Positions 51,730 through 59,807 of a stretch of 64,000 nt of DNA are shown here, piece after piece. The translations under genes were made by a program, and so were the position numbers. The first letter of the stretch is position 1, and the number at the start of each line of letters is the position of its first letter. The stretch is from Mesorhizobium sp. Its GTDB lineage: Bacteria > Pseudomonadota > Alphaproteobacteria > Rhizobiales > Rhizobiaceae. The notes beneath the pieces were generated by a model. That model saw only the letters and a program-made list of their open reading frames with translations, did not search any database and was not told the DNA's origin. The stretch covers positions 1 through 64,000 of the forward strand of contig NZ_JAEULZ010000006.1 in NCBI RefSeq assembly GCF_016793485.1, read 5' to 3'.

Positions 51730-53088
51730 CTACTTGATCGCGTCCCAGCTCTTCTGGATGTCGGTCGCGACAGCCTCGGGCGACTTGCCGCCGACGAGGT
51801 CGATCATTCCGGTCCAGAAGGCGCCAGCGCCGATCTTGCCGGGCATGAGGTCGGAGCCGTCAAAGCGGAAGGTCGAGGCGTTGACGAGGATTTCACCCTG
51901 CTTCCTCAGCTGCTCGTTGGCATAGGCGTCCTGGTTCACCGTCTTGAGCGGGGTGAGCAGGCCAGACTGCGCCATCCAGATCTCGTGCGCCAGCGGCATT
52001 TCGAGGAACTTGATGAATTCGCGCGCGGCCTTGGAGTCCTTGGTGATGGCGACGAGCGTGCCGGCGCCAAGAACCGGGTTGCCGAGTTCGGGCTTGGAGG
52101 CGAACGGCGGCAGGTAGAAGAAGTCCGCGTCCTCGCCGAGAACAGTGCCTTCGGGGAAGAAGGACGAGATGAACGACGCCTGGCGGTGGAGATAGCACTT
52201 GGGCGGGAGGCCGAAGAGGCCCTTCGGGCTGTCACGGAAGTCGGTCGCGGCGACCGCCGCCTTGCCGCCGTCGACATATTTGTCGTTGGTGGCGATGTTG
52301 GCGAAAATCGTCAGCGCATTGACGACGGCCGGGTCGTTGAAGGGAATCTCGTTGGTGGTCCACTTGTCGTAGGTCTCGGGCAGCGCGGTGCGCAGCATGA
52401 TGTCCTCGACCCAGTCGGTCGCCGGCCAGCCGGTCGCACCGCCGGACCCGAGGCCGATGCACCACGGCGTGCCGCCATCGGCGACGATCTGGTCGGTCAG
52501 CGCCTGCATTTCTTCCCAGGTCTTCGGCACTTCATAGCCGGCTTCCTCGAAATTCTCGGGCACGTACCAGACCAGCGACTTCAGGTCGGCCTTGTATGGG
52601 AAGGCGAAGAACTTTTCGGCGCCGTCCTTGTCCTTGTAAGTGCCGAGATCGACCCACGACTGGCCGGCGCCGTAGTTGTCCTTGACGAAGGTCGCGACAT
52701 CATCGCCAAGCGGAACGAGCAGGCCTTTCGAGGCGAGGTCCTGCAGAAGCCCCGGCTGCGGCAGGATCGCGATGTTGGGCGGGCTGCCGGCCTGCGTGTC
52801 GATGACGATCTGCTGCTCGTAGTTCTCGGACGAGGAATAGTTGATCGTCGCGCCGGTTGCTTCGGTGAAATAGTCGAGGACCGAACGGACGAGCGCCTCG
52901 TCTTCACCGCGCCACGGACCGAAGATGGTTAGCGTCTCGCCCTTGAGGTCGACCTTCTTCAGGTCCTCGAAGTTCTGCCAGTTGAATTTTGAATCCTCGC
53001 CCGGCGCGAACTTCAGGTCGGCGGATGTTGCGGGGGCTGCGAAGGCAAGCGCTGCGAGTGCCGCGCCCAGTAAAAGGGTCTTTTTCAT
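51730..53088 (-). CDS. aglE: Alpha-glucoside ABC transporter, periplasmic binding protein AglE
   Basis: A 452-residue MalE-like (family 1) solute-binding protein with signal peptide (TLLLGAALAALAFAAPATSA). The mature part has TLTIFGPWRGEDEALVRSVL, the WYVPENFEEAGYEVPKTWEEM segment and a C-terminal lobe ending with AVATDIQKSWD. The ATG at 53088 is preferred, since GGAGGA lies six bases upstream; the in-frame ATG at 53094 directly abuts it. A perfect operator palindrome lies 108 bases upstream. Confidence 0.92.
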   Translation of the reverse strand: MKKTLLLGAALAALAFAAPATSADLKFAPGEDSKFNWQNFEDLKKVDLKGETLTIFGPWRGEDEALVRSVLDYFTEATGATINYSSSENYEQQIVIDTQAGSPPNIAILPQPGLLQDLASKGLLVPLGDDVATFVKDNYGAGQSWVDLGTYKDKDGAEKFFAFPYKADLKSLVWYVPENFEEAGYEVPKTWEEMQALTDQIVADGGTPWCIGLGSGGATGWPATDWVEDIMLRTALPETYDKWTTNEIPFNDPAVVNALTIFANIATNDKYVDGGKAAVAATDFRDSPKGLFGLPPKCYLHRQASFISSFFPEGTVLGEDADFFYLPPFASKPELGNPVLGAGTLVAITKDSKAAREFIKFLEMPLAHEIWMAQSGLLTPLKTVNQDAYANEQLRKQGEILVNASTFRFDGSDLMPGKIGAGAFWTGMIDLVGGKSPEAVATDIQKSWDAIK

Positions 53089-53196
53089 AGGCATTCCTCC
53101 CTGTGAACAGATAACCCGCGACGAAACCTCCATTCCGTCTGCGACCTGCTTCAAGCTTGCCTCACGATCAGATCGATCGCAACCGATCGAAACGGC

Positions 53197-53216
53197 AAGC
53201 CAAAGCGCTTTGGCTT
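53197..53216. promoter_or_regulatory. AglR (LacI-type) operator upstream of aglE
   Basis: AAGCCAAAGCGCTTTGGCTT is a perfect 20-base palindrome. Its centre AAAGCGCTTT is the classical LacI/GalR-family pattern. It lies between aglE and the divergent aglR, at a position where a bound repressor would block the aglE promoter. Confidence 0.8.
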
Positions 53217-53398
53217 AGTGTATAACGCCACTGAACCGGAAATGTGTCAAGCGACTTCCCGAGCAAGCAAGGTAGCGAGCGCCAGGAATGCTGCATTGCA
53301 ACAAGGATTTTAGCCGTATTTGGCGCGTTTTTGTTTCACGAAGCGAAATTTCTCGTTAGAGTCTCCACGCGACCGGGAAAGGACCTTTCCGATCCGGT

Positions 53399-53413
53399 TT
53401 GAAAGCGCTTTGG
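53399..53413. promoter_or_regulatory. Second AglR-type operator, before aglR
   Basis: The sequence TTGAAAGCGCTTTGG repeats the operator core AAAGCGCTTT of the 53197 site, with one half mismatched. It ends 14 bases before the GTG start of aglR. A regulator bound here would repress its own gene. Confidence 0.65.
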
Positions 53414-53427
53414 ACGGTCGACGCAAC

Positions 53428-54450
53428 GTGAACCTCAAACAACTGTCACATATGCTGTCACTGTCGCAGACGACGGTCAGCCGTGCCTTGAACGGCTATC
53501 CCGAGGTCAGCGAGGAGACACGCCGCCGTGTGGCCGACGCAGCCAAGCGCCACGGCTACCGGCCCAACCCGAGCGCAAGGCGGCTCGCAACCGGCAAGGC
53601 GGGCATGATCGGCTATGTCATGCCGACCGGAGCGTCGGTAGACATCGATCCGCATTTCGTCGAGTTCCTGTCGGGGCTCGGCGATTACGCGCGCGGACAT
53701 GAACTCGACCTCGTCCTCTCGCCGACGACGGCGGACGACGAGGAAACGACTTATCGTCGCGTCGTGGCCAACAAGCAGGTCGACGCGGTCTATGTCTCTT
53801 CGCCGCGCCCGGCGGATCGCCGCATCGTGCTGCTGAACCAGCTTGGCTTGCCCTTCATCGTGCATGGGCGGAGCGAAGGGCTGGATTTCGACTACGCCCA
53901 TATCGACATCGACAACGAAGCCGCTTTCCACGATGCCGCGCGGTTGCTGCTGCAGCTCGGCCACAAGAGGATCGCGCTGATCAACGGTGACACCAGCCAG
54001 ACCTTCGCGATCTTCCGCGAGAGGGGCGCGCGTCGTGCACTCGCAGCCAGCGGCTTGTCGCTGCCGCCGGACCGTGTTCGGTCGTTGGCCATGACCGAGG
54101 AGAACGGCTTTCGCGCCGCGAACAGCCTGCTGCGCGGCAACGAGCCGCCGACCGCGATCCTGTGTTCCTCGCTGATCATGGCGCTCGGGGTCATCCGCGC
54201 GATCCGCGATCTTGGGCTGACCATCCCGGGCGATGTCTCGCTGATCGCCCATGATGACGTGTTCCCGTGGCTCAAGCCGGAAAACTTTTCGGTGCCGCTG
54301 ACCACGACGCGGTCCTCGATCCGCGCAGCCGGAGAGCGCGTGGCAGAACGGCTGGCGGCGAGGATTTCGAGATTGGAAACCGAGCCGCTCGGCGAGGTCT
54401 GGCCGGTCGATTTGGTGGTGAGAGCCTCGATAGCGACTGCCAAAAATTAG
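53428..54450 (+). CDS. aglR: LacI-family regulator AglR
   Basis: A 340-residue repressor with an N-terminal LacI helix-turn-helix (NLKQLSHMLSLSQTTVSRALNGYPEVSEETR) in shortened form and a periplasmic-binding-protein-like effector domain. The hinge region GYRPNPSARRLATGK is typical. A GTG start at 53428 is chosen because it places VNLKQLS at the N-terminus as in related AglR proteins. An ATG at 53320 would add 36 residues across the operator. It is divergent from aglE and convergent with the subtilase. Confidence 0.9.
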   Translation: MNLKQLSHMLSLSQTTVSRALNGYPEVSEETRRRVADAAKRHGYRPNPSARRLATGKAGMIGYVMPTGASVDIDPHFVEFLSGLGDYARGHELDLVLSPTTADDEETTYRRVVANKQVDAVYVSSPRPADRRIVLLNQLGLPFIVHGRSEGLDFDYAHIDIDNEAAFHDAARLLLQLGHKRIALINGDTSQTFAIFRERGARRALAASGLSLPPDRVRSLAMTEENGFRAANSLLRGNEPPTAILCSSLIMALGVIRAIRDLGLTIPGDVSLIAHDDVFPWLKPENFSVPLTTTRSSIRAAGERVAERLAARISRLETEPLGEVWPVDLVVRASIATAKN

Positions 54451-54454
54451 CCGG

Positions 54455-55987
54455 CTAGTCGTTGCCTATTGAATCCGCGGCCGTGGCGTCGATCAGGCCG
54501 TAGCCGAAATCGGAATCGCGGCCTGCCTCGCCGAGATCTTTAGCTGTCGTAGAGAGCGCGGCTTCGATCCAGTCGACCGAGCGATCCGGTGCGGCGCGGA
54601 TGAGATTGGCGATGGCGCCGGAAACGACGGCTGCGGCAAAGGAGGTGCCGGTGACGAGATCGGTCCCTCCACCGGACGGCGCGAGCACATTCACGCCCGG
54701 CGCCGAGACGAAGATATAGGCGCCGCGATTGGCTTGCGGCATCAGCGCGTCCTTGTCGTCGGTCGCGGTCACGGCGATGACGCCAGGATAGGCAGCGGGG
54801 TAGCCGAACGGCGCTTTCGGCCCGTTGTTTCCCGCTGCTGCCACCAGCACGATGTCGCGGGCCCGCGCGGCGTCACAAGCTTCCTGCAACAAGTCGTTCT
54901 TAGGCCCCACGAAGCTCATGTTGAGTATGCGCACGTCCTGCTCCGCCGCCCAGTCCAGTGCGGCGAGAATCACATCCATGTTCGACCGCCCGCCTTCGAA
55001 GGCGCGCGCATGATAAATCTTCGCGCCTGGAGCCATGCCGCGAAACTCGCCGGTGCCGGCGATCAGCCCGGCGACCGAGGTTGCGTGGTCGCGCGTGGTG
55101 ACTTCGATATCGGGCATAGCGTCGAATTCGCCTGCGATGGCGTCGCGGATGGCTGGATGCGTCTCGTCGATAGCCGTGTCTATGACGCCGACGCGGACAT
55201 TTTCGCCGCTGGCGCTGTCGGGCGAAAGGGCGATGCGCTGAAAGGCATAGCCGGCGACGCCGGACGCCTGTTGCAGCGTGTAGACGCTGTTGGGCACCCG
55301 GCGGGTTGTACGGCCGTCGCCGGCAAGCTGGGCAAGGACCATGCCGACCGGGCGGCCGTCCGGAATGCCGTAGCGCACGACAGTCGAGCCAAGCAGGATG
55401 GACGTGCGCTGCGAGCGGATTTCCAGCCCGAATGCGGACGCGATGTCTGCCGCAACGGCCGCATCACCCTCGACGGTCACCAGCACCTCGTCGGGAACGA
55501 ATGCGCCCTGCACGGCCACAGGCGGGGCGAGCGGTGGCGCGACGCCAGGAGCGCCATTTGGCGGTGGCGAGGCAGGCGGCGATGAAGCGTCGGCGGTCGT
55601 AGCCGGGTCAGGGTGTTCTGGCGCCACCCCGGGGTTCGGATTTGGGAACAGATCGACGATCAGTTCAGGCAGGATTACCGCGCCCCTTCGGGTTTCTCCA
55701 TTGGCCGGCGACGGATCGCTCGGTTGAGGAGCGGTAGGGTCATTCGGTTGCTTGGCCCCTTCGTCAGGTGCCGGCTCGCCCTGCGCAGGTTCGGTGGGGG
55801 TCTGGTCATTTGTGGCAGGTTCGTTCGGTGCGGGCGCGCAGTCCTGGCCCGCCGCCTGCTGGCGCAGGCATTCGATATCCTCGTCCGTGAGGTTCGGATC
55901 GTTGGTCTGTGCGAGAACAGGCGCGGCGGCAAGGAGACCTGCCGCCAGAAGAATCGTCCTGAAGATGACCGTAGTGCTAACTGCCAT
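54455..55987 (-). CDS. Exported subtilisin-like serine protease (S8)
   Basis: A 510-residue subtilase: signal peptide (VIFRTILLAAGLLAAAPVLAQ), a long Pro/Asp/Asn-rich low-complexity linker (about 28-165), a putative inhibitor-like prodomain (about 165-240), then the S8 domain. The catalytic triad is D270 (VGVIDTAID), H301 (RDHATSVAGLIAG) and S449 (GTSFAAAVV). Its start overlaps the anti-sigma factor stop by 11 bases, so it is the third gene of the sigma operon. A role in cleaving an envelope protein or processing the anti-sigma factor is speculative. Confidence 0.9.
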   Translation of the reverse strand: MAVSTTVIFRTILLAAGLLAAAPVLAQTNDPNLTDEDIECLRQQAAGQDCAPAPNEPATNDQTPTEPAQGEPAPDEGAKQPNDPTAPQPSDPSPANGETRRGAVILPELIVDLFPNPNPGVAPEHPDPATTADASSPPASPPPNGAPGVAPPLAPPVAVQGAFVPDEVLVTVEGDAAVAADIASAFGLEIRSQRTSILLGSTVVRYGIPDGRPVGMVLAQLAGDGRTTRRVPNSVYTLQQASGVAGYAFQRIALSPDSASGENVRVGVIDTAIDETHPAIRDAIAGEFDAMPDIEVTTRDHATSVAGLIAGTGEFRGMAPGAKIYHARAFEGGRSNMDVILAALDWAAEQDVRILNMSFVGPKNDLLQEACDAARARDIVLVAAAGNNGPKAPFGYPAAYPGVIAVTATDDKDALMPQANRGAYIFVSAPGVNVLAPSGGGTDLVTGTSFAAAVVSGAIANLIRAAPDRSVDWIEAALSTTAKDLGEAGRDSDFGYGLIDATAADSIGND

Positions 55988-56639
55988 TGCCCGGCTTCCT
56001 CCCGGTCAGCACAGTGTCCGCGAAGGGCTGGGCAGCAATAAGGCCGGCGATGCGATCATAGTCGGCGGCGGTCTCGGCGGGGATGCCGATCTTGTAGATG
56101 CCGCCGGGCGCCGGACCGGAGAGGATGCTAGCACCCTCTTGGCCAAGGAAGGCGGAGACATCGGCGAGCCTTGCATCGGTCTTGAAGGTGACCAGCACGA
56201 ACGGCATGTCGTTCTGCCCGCTACCGGCGATCTCGACTGGGCCGGAACGCTCGTAAGGCCCCAGGACGGTCTGAACCAGCACGAGCGCCACCGCCGCTGC
56301 AGCCGTTGCCCAGGCAACGCTTGCGGGAATGGCCCAAAAACCAGCCCAGAAGCGGGCGAGGATGGAGGGCACGTCAACCGCGGCCGTCTGCCCGGCTTCC
56401 GATTCGAGCGCGGCTGAAAAGCGCGCCAGCGCATCGGCCGGCGGACGGACCGTCTCGTTGGCCTCAGTCGTTCCGGCAAATTCGAGTTCCGCGGCTTCGA
56501 GCGCGGCGGCTGCCTCCGGGTCGGTCGCCAGCCATTCCTCGATCGCCGCGAGGTCGACTTCGTCCAGCGTGCCGTTCAGGTAGAAGGGCAATAGCGCTTC
56601 CAGCTCGTCGCGGCTGGTCATCGTGTCTTCAGACTTCAT
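55977..56639 (-). CDS. Membrane anti-sigma factor
   Basis: A 220-residue protein with an N-terminal cytoplasmic helical part (LEALLPFYLNGTLDEVDLAAIEEWL) typical of anti-sigma factors. One membrane helix lies at about 113-134 (VAWATAAAAVALVLVQTVLG), followed by a periplasmic domain of about 85 residues. No zinc-binding His/Cys triad is seen, so it is not a ZAS-type protein. The ATG at 56639 is set by AAAGGGG six bases upstream, and its start overlaps the sigma-factor stop (ATGA). It presumably holds the sigma factor inactive at the membrane. Confidence 0.83.
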   Translation of the reverse strand: MKSEDTMTSRDELEALLPFYLNGTLDEVDLAAIEEWLATDPEAAAALEAAELEFAGTTEANETVRPPADALARFSAALESEAGQTAAVDVPSILARFWAGFWAIPASVAWATAAAAVALVLVQTVLGPYERSGPVEIAGSGQNDMPFVLVTFKTDARLADVSAFLGQEGASILSGPAPGGIYKIGIPAETAADYDRIAGLIAAQPFADTVLTGRKPGNGS

Positions 56640-57217
56640 GGCCATCCCCTTTCGAAGCCGGCGGCCTGGAGCGCTTCGCCGAGTTTCCTGCGGGCATAGA
56701 ACATGCGCGTCTTTACGGTCGCTACCGGGATCGACAGGATCTCGCCGATGTCGGCAACAGACTTCGCGTGGTAGTAGGCAAGGTCGATGACGGTGCGGTG
56801 TTCTTCCGGCAGCGCGTTGATCATATTGCGCAGAGCCGTCGCCTTGTCGTCCTTCATGACGGCGACTTCGGGCGTGTCGGCAGTGTCGGGAATGGCGGCG
56901 GCCGCCTCGTCGTCGATCGCTTCCTCCTTCTTGCGCCGCAATGCCGACAGCGCCTTGAAGCGGGCGATGCCGAGCAGCCAGGTGGAGACTTCCGAACGGC
57001 CTTCGAAGGCCGGGGCCTGCCGCCACAATTCGAGGAAAACCTCATTCGCGATGTCGTCAGCCATCATATCCGATCCCGTCTGGCGCGCGACGAACCGGTA
57101 AATCCGGGCGTGGTGGCGCATGAACAGGAGCCTGACGGCAGCGCGATCGCCATGCGCGACCCGCTCGACGAGTTCGCTGTCGGACTGCTGGCCGGATGCT
57201 GCGGTCGTGCCAACCAT
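56636..57217 (-). CDS. ECF-family RNA polymerase sigma factor
   Basis: A 193-residue sigma-70 family protein. Region 2 (about 15-85) contains RRHHARIYRFVARQ-like sequence and the -10-recognition DDIANEVFLELWRQAPAF. Region 4 (about 125-185) contains LPEEHRTVIDLAYYHAKSVADIGEILSIP in shortened form and ATVKTRMFYARRKL. AGGAG precedes the ATG. It heads a three-gene operon with the anti-sigma factor and a subtilase. A possible self-controlled promoter with GGAAC at 57294-57290 (minus strand) lies upstream; this is tentative. Confidence 0.92.
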   Translation of the reverse strand: MVGTTAASGQQSDSELVERVAHGDRAAVRLLFMRHHARIYRFVARQTGSDMMADDIANEVFLELWRQAPAFEGRSEVSTWLLGIARFKALSALRRKKEEAIDDEAAAAIPDTADTPEVAVMKDDKATALRNMINALPEEHRTVIDLAYYHAKSVADIGEILSIPVATVKTRMFYARRKLGEALQAAGFERGWP

Positions 57218-57341
57218 GGGGCTCCTGCAGGCTCAGTCGCGCGTATCAGGCAAAAGGTTCACCGGATTTTCGATTTTTGCATTCGGACAGTTCCTGTCAA
57301 CTGCGGATCGTCCGTTTGTGTCTTTGGCAAGCCTGGCCTTA

Positions 57342-57680
57342 TCAACCGGTGCGGAACGTATATTCGTGCGAGACGACCAGGTGGTGCTCGACCGTGTCGG
57401 GTTTCTCGATCAGGTAGATTTCGTCCACCGTGAAGTACCGCGCACGCTCGCAATCGTCGCCGGCAAAGGCGCGTACGGCGTCCATGTCCCTCCACCAGGA
57501 CAGGGCGGTGATCTCGGTGATGCCGTTGCCGAGGTCGCGCAGCGTGATCTGGTGGCCGAGATTGCCGTCCGCGGTCTCGATCTCCTCGGCACCGGTCTCG
57601 GCCATGTATTTCGCATATTCCGCGGCGCGCTCAGTCGCGACCTTGCCGGTCCAGCGGCGCAGGATGATCTCGTCTGGCAT
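57342..57680 (-). CDS. Antibiotic-biosynthesis-monooxygenase-like (ABM/dimeric alpha-beta barrel) protein
   Basis: A 112-residue protein that looks like the dimeric alpha/beta barrel fold: RRWTGKVATERAAEYAKYM at the start and EITALSWWRDMDAVRAFAG in the middle. GGAG lies seven bases before the ATG. Family members act as small monooxygenases or haem-related enzymes, but no catalytic residue can be named here. It is a monocistronic gene next to the sigma operon. Confidence 0.68.
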   Translation of the reverse strand: MPDEIILRRWTGKVATERAAEYAKYMAETGAEEIETADGNLGHQITLRDLGNGITEITALSWWRDMDAVRAFAGDDCERARYFTVDEIYLIEKPDTVEHHLVVSHEYTFRTG

Positions 57681-57826
57681 GCGGCGGGCTCCGGAAACGG
57701 GAACCCCATTTCTTACACGGGATGGGGATGGAGTCGATTGGGGCCTGCGGACGCGGAGGCTTTGGGCGGCAATGGCGGATGCATATCGCGAAACGGCCGA
57801 CGCGCGGAAATCCTCGAGACCGCGGC

Positions 57827-58243
57827 TTATTCGATGATTTCGACTTCGTATTTCGGAAGCGTTACGCCGATCAAGCTACCGCCATGAAGTTCTCCGCACA
57901 GTTTTCCACCTTCGGAAAACAGGTCTTCAGGGAATTCCGCGGCGAGACGAATCAAGCCGTTCCATGGAAGAACTTCCTTCAATCTCTTGTCTGCCTCCGA
58001 CGACGTGCCATCTACAAGCGTGCCCCCGTAATAGAGCAGAATGAAGTCTCTTTTCACTCTTCCCTGACAATCGGTGACCTGTAGATACAGCGTGGTGTGA
58101 CGCGCCAACGCGCTCCGTACGTAGGAACTGCGTACGGTGATCTCGACTTCCCTTCGGTCTTTCTGAGGCGCTTCCACTGGTGCGGAAGCTGCCGGAAACC
58201 ATGCGAAACAGCCCGTAGTGAGGCAAACGAGAAGCCGAAGCAT
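57827..58243 (-). CDS. Hypothetical exported protein
   Basis: A 138-residue protein not recognised as a known family. The N-terminus LRLLVCLTTGCFAWFPAASA is a signal sequence; TTGC resembles a lipobox only weakly, so it may be a lipoprotein or a soluble periplasmic protein. Several beta-strand-like stretches follow (VEITVRSSYVRSALARHTTLYLQV in shortened form). The ATG at 58243 puts the signal at the start; 29 extra codons upstream overlap the metallopeptidase. It lies 11 bases after that gene and may be co-transcribed. Confidence 0.6.
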   Translation of the reverse strand: MLRLLVCLTTGCFAWFPAASAPVEAPQKDRREVEITVRSSYVRSALARHTTLYLQVTDCQGRVKRDFILLYYGGTLVDGTSSEADKRLKEVLPWNGLIRLAAEFPEDLFSEGGKLCGELHGGSLIGVTLPKYEVEIIE

Positions 58244-58254
58244 CCCAATCAAGC

Positions 58255-59028
58255 CTACTCGAACTGGATCGCCTGCAAGGCGTTGCCGTTGCGCTTCAGC
58301 CAGTCCTTGCAGCGCTCGGTGTCGGGGCAAAGCTCTTCGCAGAGCTTCCAGAATTTCGGCCCGTGGTTCATCTGCTTGAGATGGGCCACCTCGTGGGCAA
58401 CGAGGTAGTTGATGACGGGCTTGGGCGCCATCATGATGCGCCAGGAGAAGGAGAGCTTGCCGTCGGACGTGCAGGAGCCCCAGCGGCTCGACGTGTCGCG
58501 GAAGCGGACGGCCTTGGCGCGCTTGTTGATGGCGGTGGTGTGCTTCAGCACCAGCGCCTCGATGTCCTTCTTGGCCTGCTTTTTCAGGAAATCGGCAAGG
58601 CGGCGGGGCAGGTGCTCCCGCTCGCCATGGACGAACAGCGCCGGGGTGCCGTCTTCCTTCTTGCCGACAGTCACGGTGCCGCGCCGGTCGGGCTCGTGCA
58701 CGATGACGTAAGGGATGCCGCGCAACGGTATCCTGATACCGGGCCGCACAAGAGGGCGCTTCGGCAGGCGCGAAATCCTTTCCTCGAGCCAGTCATGATG
58801 GCGCCTGAGGAAACGGTTGACCTCGCCCGAGGCGAGACCCGGTGGAATGGTGACTCTGAGCGAGCGGCCGCCGGCGTCGATCCGCAGCGTCAACTGCCTT
58901 GCGCGATCGTTTTCGACGATCCTGAGCGGCAGGGTCCGGCCGGCGACTTCGTGCAGACATTCCTTGACCAACGATACGCTGGTCTTCTTCTTTTTAGCGA
59001 AGGTCCGTCTCAACAGCGCGATGGGCAT
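58255..59028 (-). CDS. YgjP-like (DUF45/M48-type) zinc metallopeptidase
   Basis: A 257-residue protein with the zinc-binding motif HEVAHL near residue 215 and the conserved RWGSCTSDGKLSFSWR segment before it, typical of YgjP/SprT-like proteins. The N-terminal part (RQLTLRIDAGGRSLRVTIPPG) is the family's characteristic domain. The expected third ligand, a His in MNHGPKFW, is present. Substrates are unknown. It is probably cytoplasmic, as no signal peptide is seen. Confidence 0.88.
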   Translation of the reverse strand: MPIALLRRTFAKKKKTSVSLVKECLHEVAGRTLPLRIVENDRARQLTLRIDAGGRSLRVTIPPGLASGEVNRFLRRHHDWLEERISRLPKRPLVRPGIRIPLRGIPYVIVHEPDRRGTVTVGKKEDGTPALFVHGEREHLPRRLADFLKKQAKKDIEALVLKHTTAINKRAKAVRFRDTSSRWGSCTSDGKLSFSWRIMMAPKPVINYLVAHEVAHLKQMNHGPKFWKLCEELCPDTERCKDWLKRNGNALQAIQFE

Positions 59029-59097
59029 GTCGATGACGATACAAGATTCTTTTTACTTGAATAGGGGTCCGAAACCGACCGCGAAAAAAAGAAATAA

Positions 59098-59133
59098 AAA
59101 ACGGCGCCGCTGGATCAGCGACGCCGTTTTCTT
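59098..59133 (-). terminator. Terminator of the DUF2852 gene
   Basis: AAAACGGCG (59098-59106) pairs with CGCCGTTTT (59122-59130), and CGCTG pairs with CAGCG inside it around GAT. On the minus strand it is followed by a T-rich stretch (complement of 59082-59097). It ends transcripts from the gene at 59225-59692 before the metallopeptidase promoter. The right side also has TTTTCTT, so it may work both ways. Confidence 0.8.
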
Positions 59134-59140
59134 GCATCAA

Positions 59141-59165
59141 TTTCCGGCGGCAATGCCGCCGGAAA
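59141..59165. terminator. Second tandem hairpin
   Basis: A 12-bp perfect inverted repeat, TTTCCGGCGGCA and its complement, with a single central A. It lies 10 bases from the first hairpin, on the side of the DUF2852 gene. Together they make a double terminator or an mRNA 3'-end stabiliser. Confidence 0.65.
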
Positions 59166-59224
59166 TGCTGCTTGTTTGGGCACGGCCCCGTCCGAAAAGT
59201 CTGGAGCTTTTCTAGGTCGCGCCG

Positions 59225-59692
59225 TCAATCGTCGAGCAGGTTGTCCGACTCGCCATCGCGCTTGCGCACGGTCGGCGCTGTGGACTTGTTGCGGTTCGCC
59301 ATGAAGCGGTCGAACTCCTCCTGGTCCTTGGCGCGGCGCAGTTCGCGGGCATATTCGTCGAACTCCGCGAGCGCGTCGTCGAGCTTGCGGCGCTCCTCGG
59401 CGAGGCGCTCCAGTTCCTTGTCGCGCCAGTCGTCGAAGGCGACGTTGCCGGTGCGGCTCATGCCGCGCGGGCCATTGCTCCAGCGATGCGCCTTATCGGC
59501 GCCGCGGCGGCAACCGGCGAAGATGCCGTCGGTCGCCCGGTTCACGTCGCGCTTGAAGCCGTCAAGCCGGTCGCCCCAGATGATGTAGGCGAGCATGGCG
59601 AGGCCGAGCGGCCAGAACACCACGAAGCCAAGCACCATGAGAGCAATGGTCGCCGGCGTCCAGGCCGGACGGATCAATGCAGTCGTGTTCAT
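59225..59692 (-). CDS. DUF2852 membrane protein
   Basis: A 155-residue protein of a family restricted mainly to alphaproteobacteria. A hydrophobic segment (about 10-38, TPATIALMVLGFVVFWPLGLAMLAYIIWG in shortened form) is followed by a highly charged coiled-coil-like region rich in Glu/Arg (ELERLAEERRKLDDALAEFDE). The ATG at 59692 has GGGAGA just upstream. The function is unknown. Confidence 0.82.
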   Translation of the reverse strand: MNTTALIRPAWTPATIALMVLGFVVFWPLGLAMLAYIIWGDRLDGFKRDVNRATDGIFAGCRRGADKAHRWSNGPRGMSRTGNVAFDDWRDKELERLAEERRKLDDALAEFDEYARELRRAKDQEEFDRFMANRNKSTAPTVRKRDGESDNLLDD

Positions 59693-59807
59693 AGTCTCCC
59701 GTTCCTTCGGTTCGAGGCAGCACAATTTGCTGCTTGTTTCGACATGGGAAAGGAAAAAAGGCGATTCAAGAGATCGCCGTCAGCAACCGTATAAGATATT
59801 GAATCCG

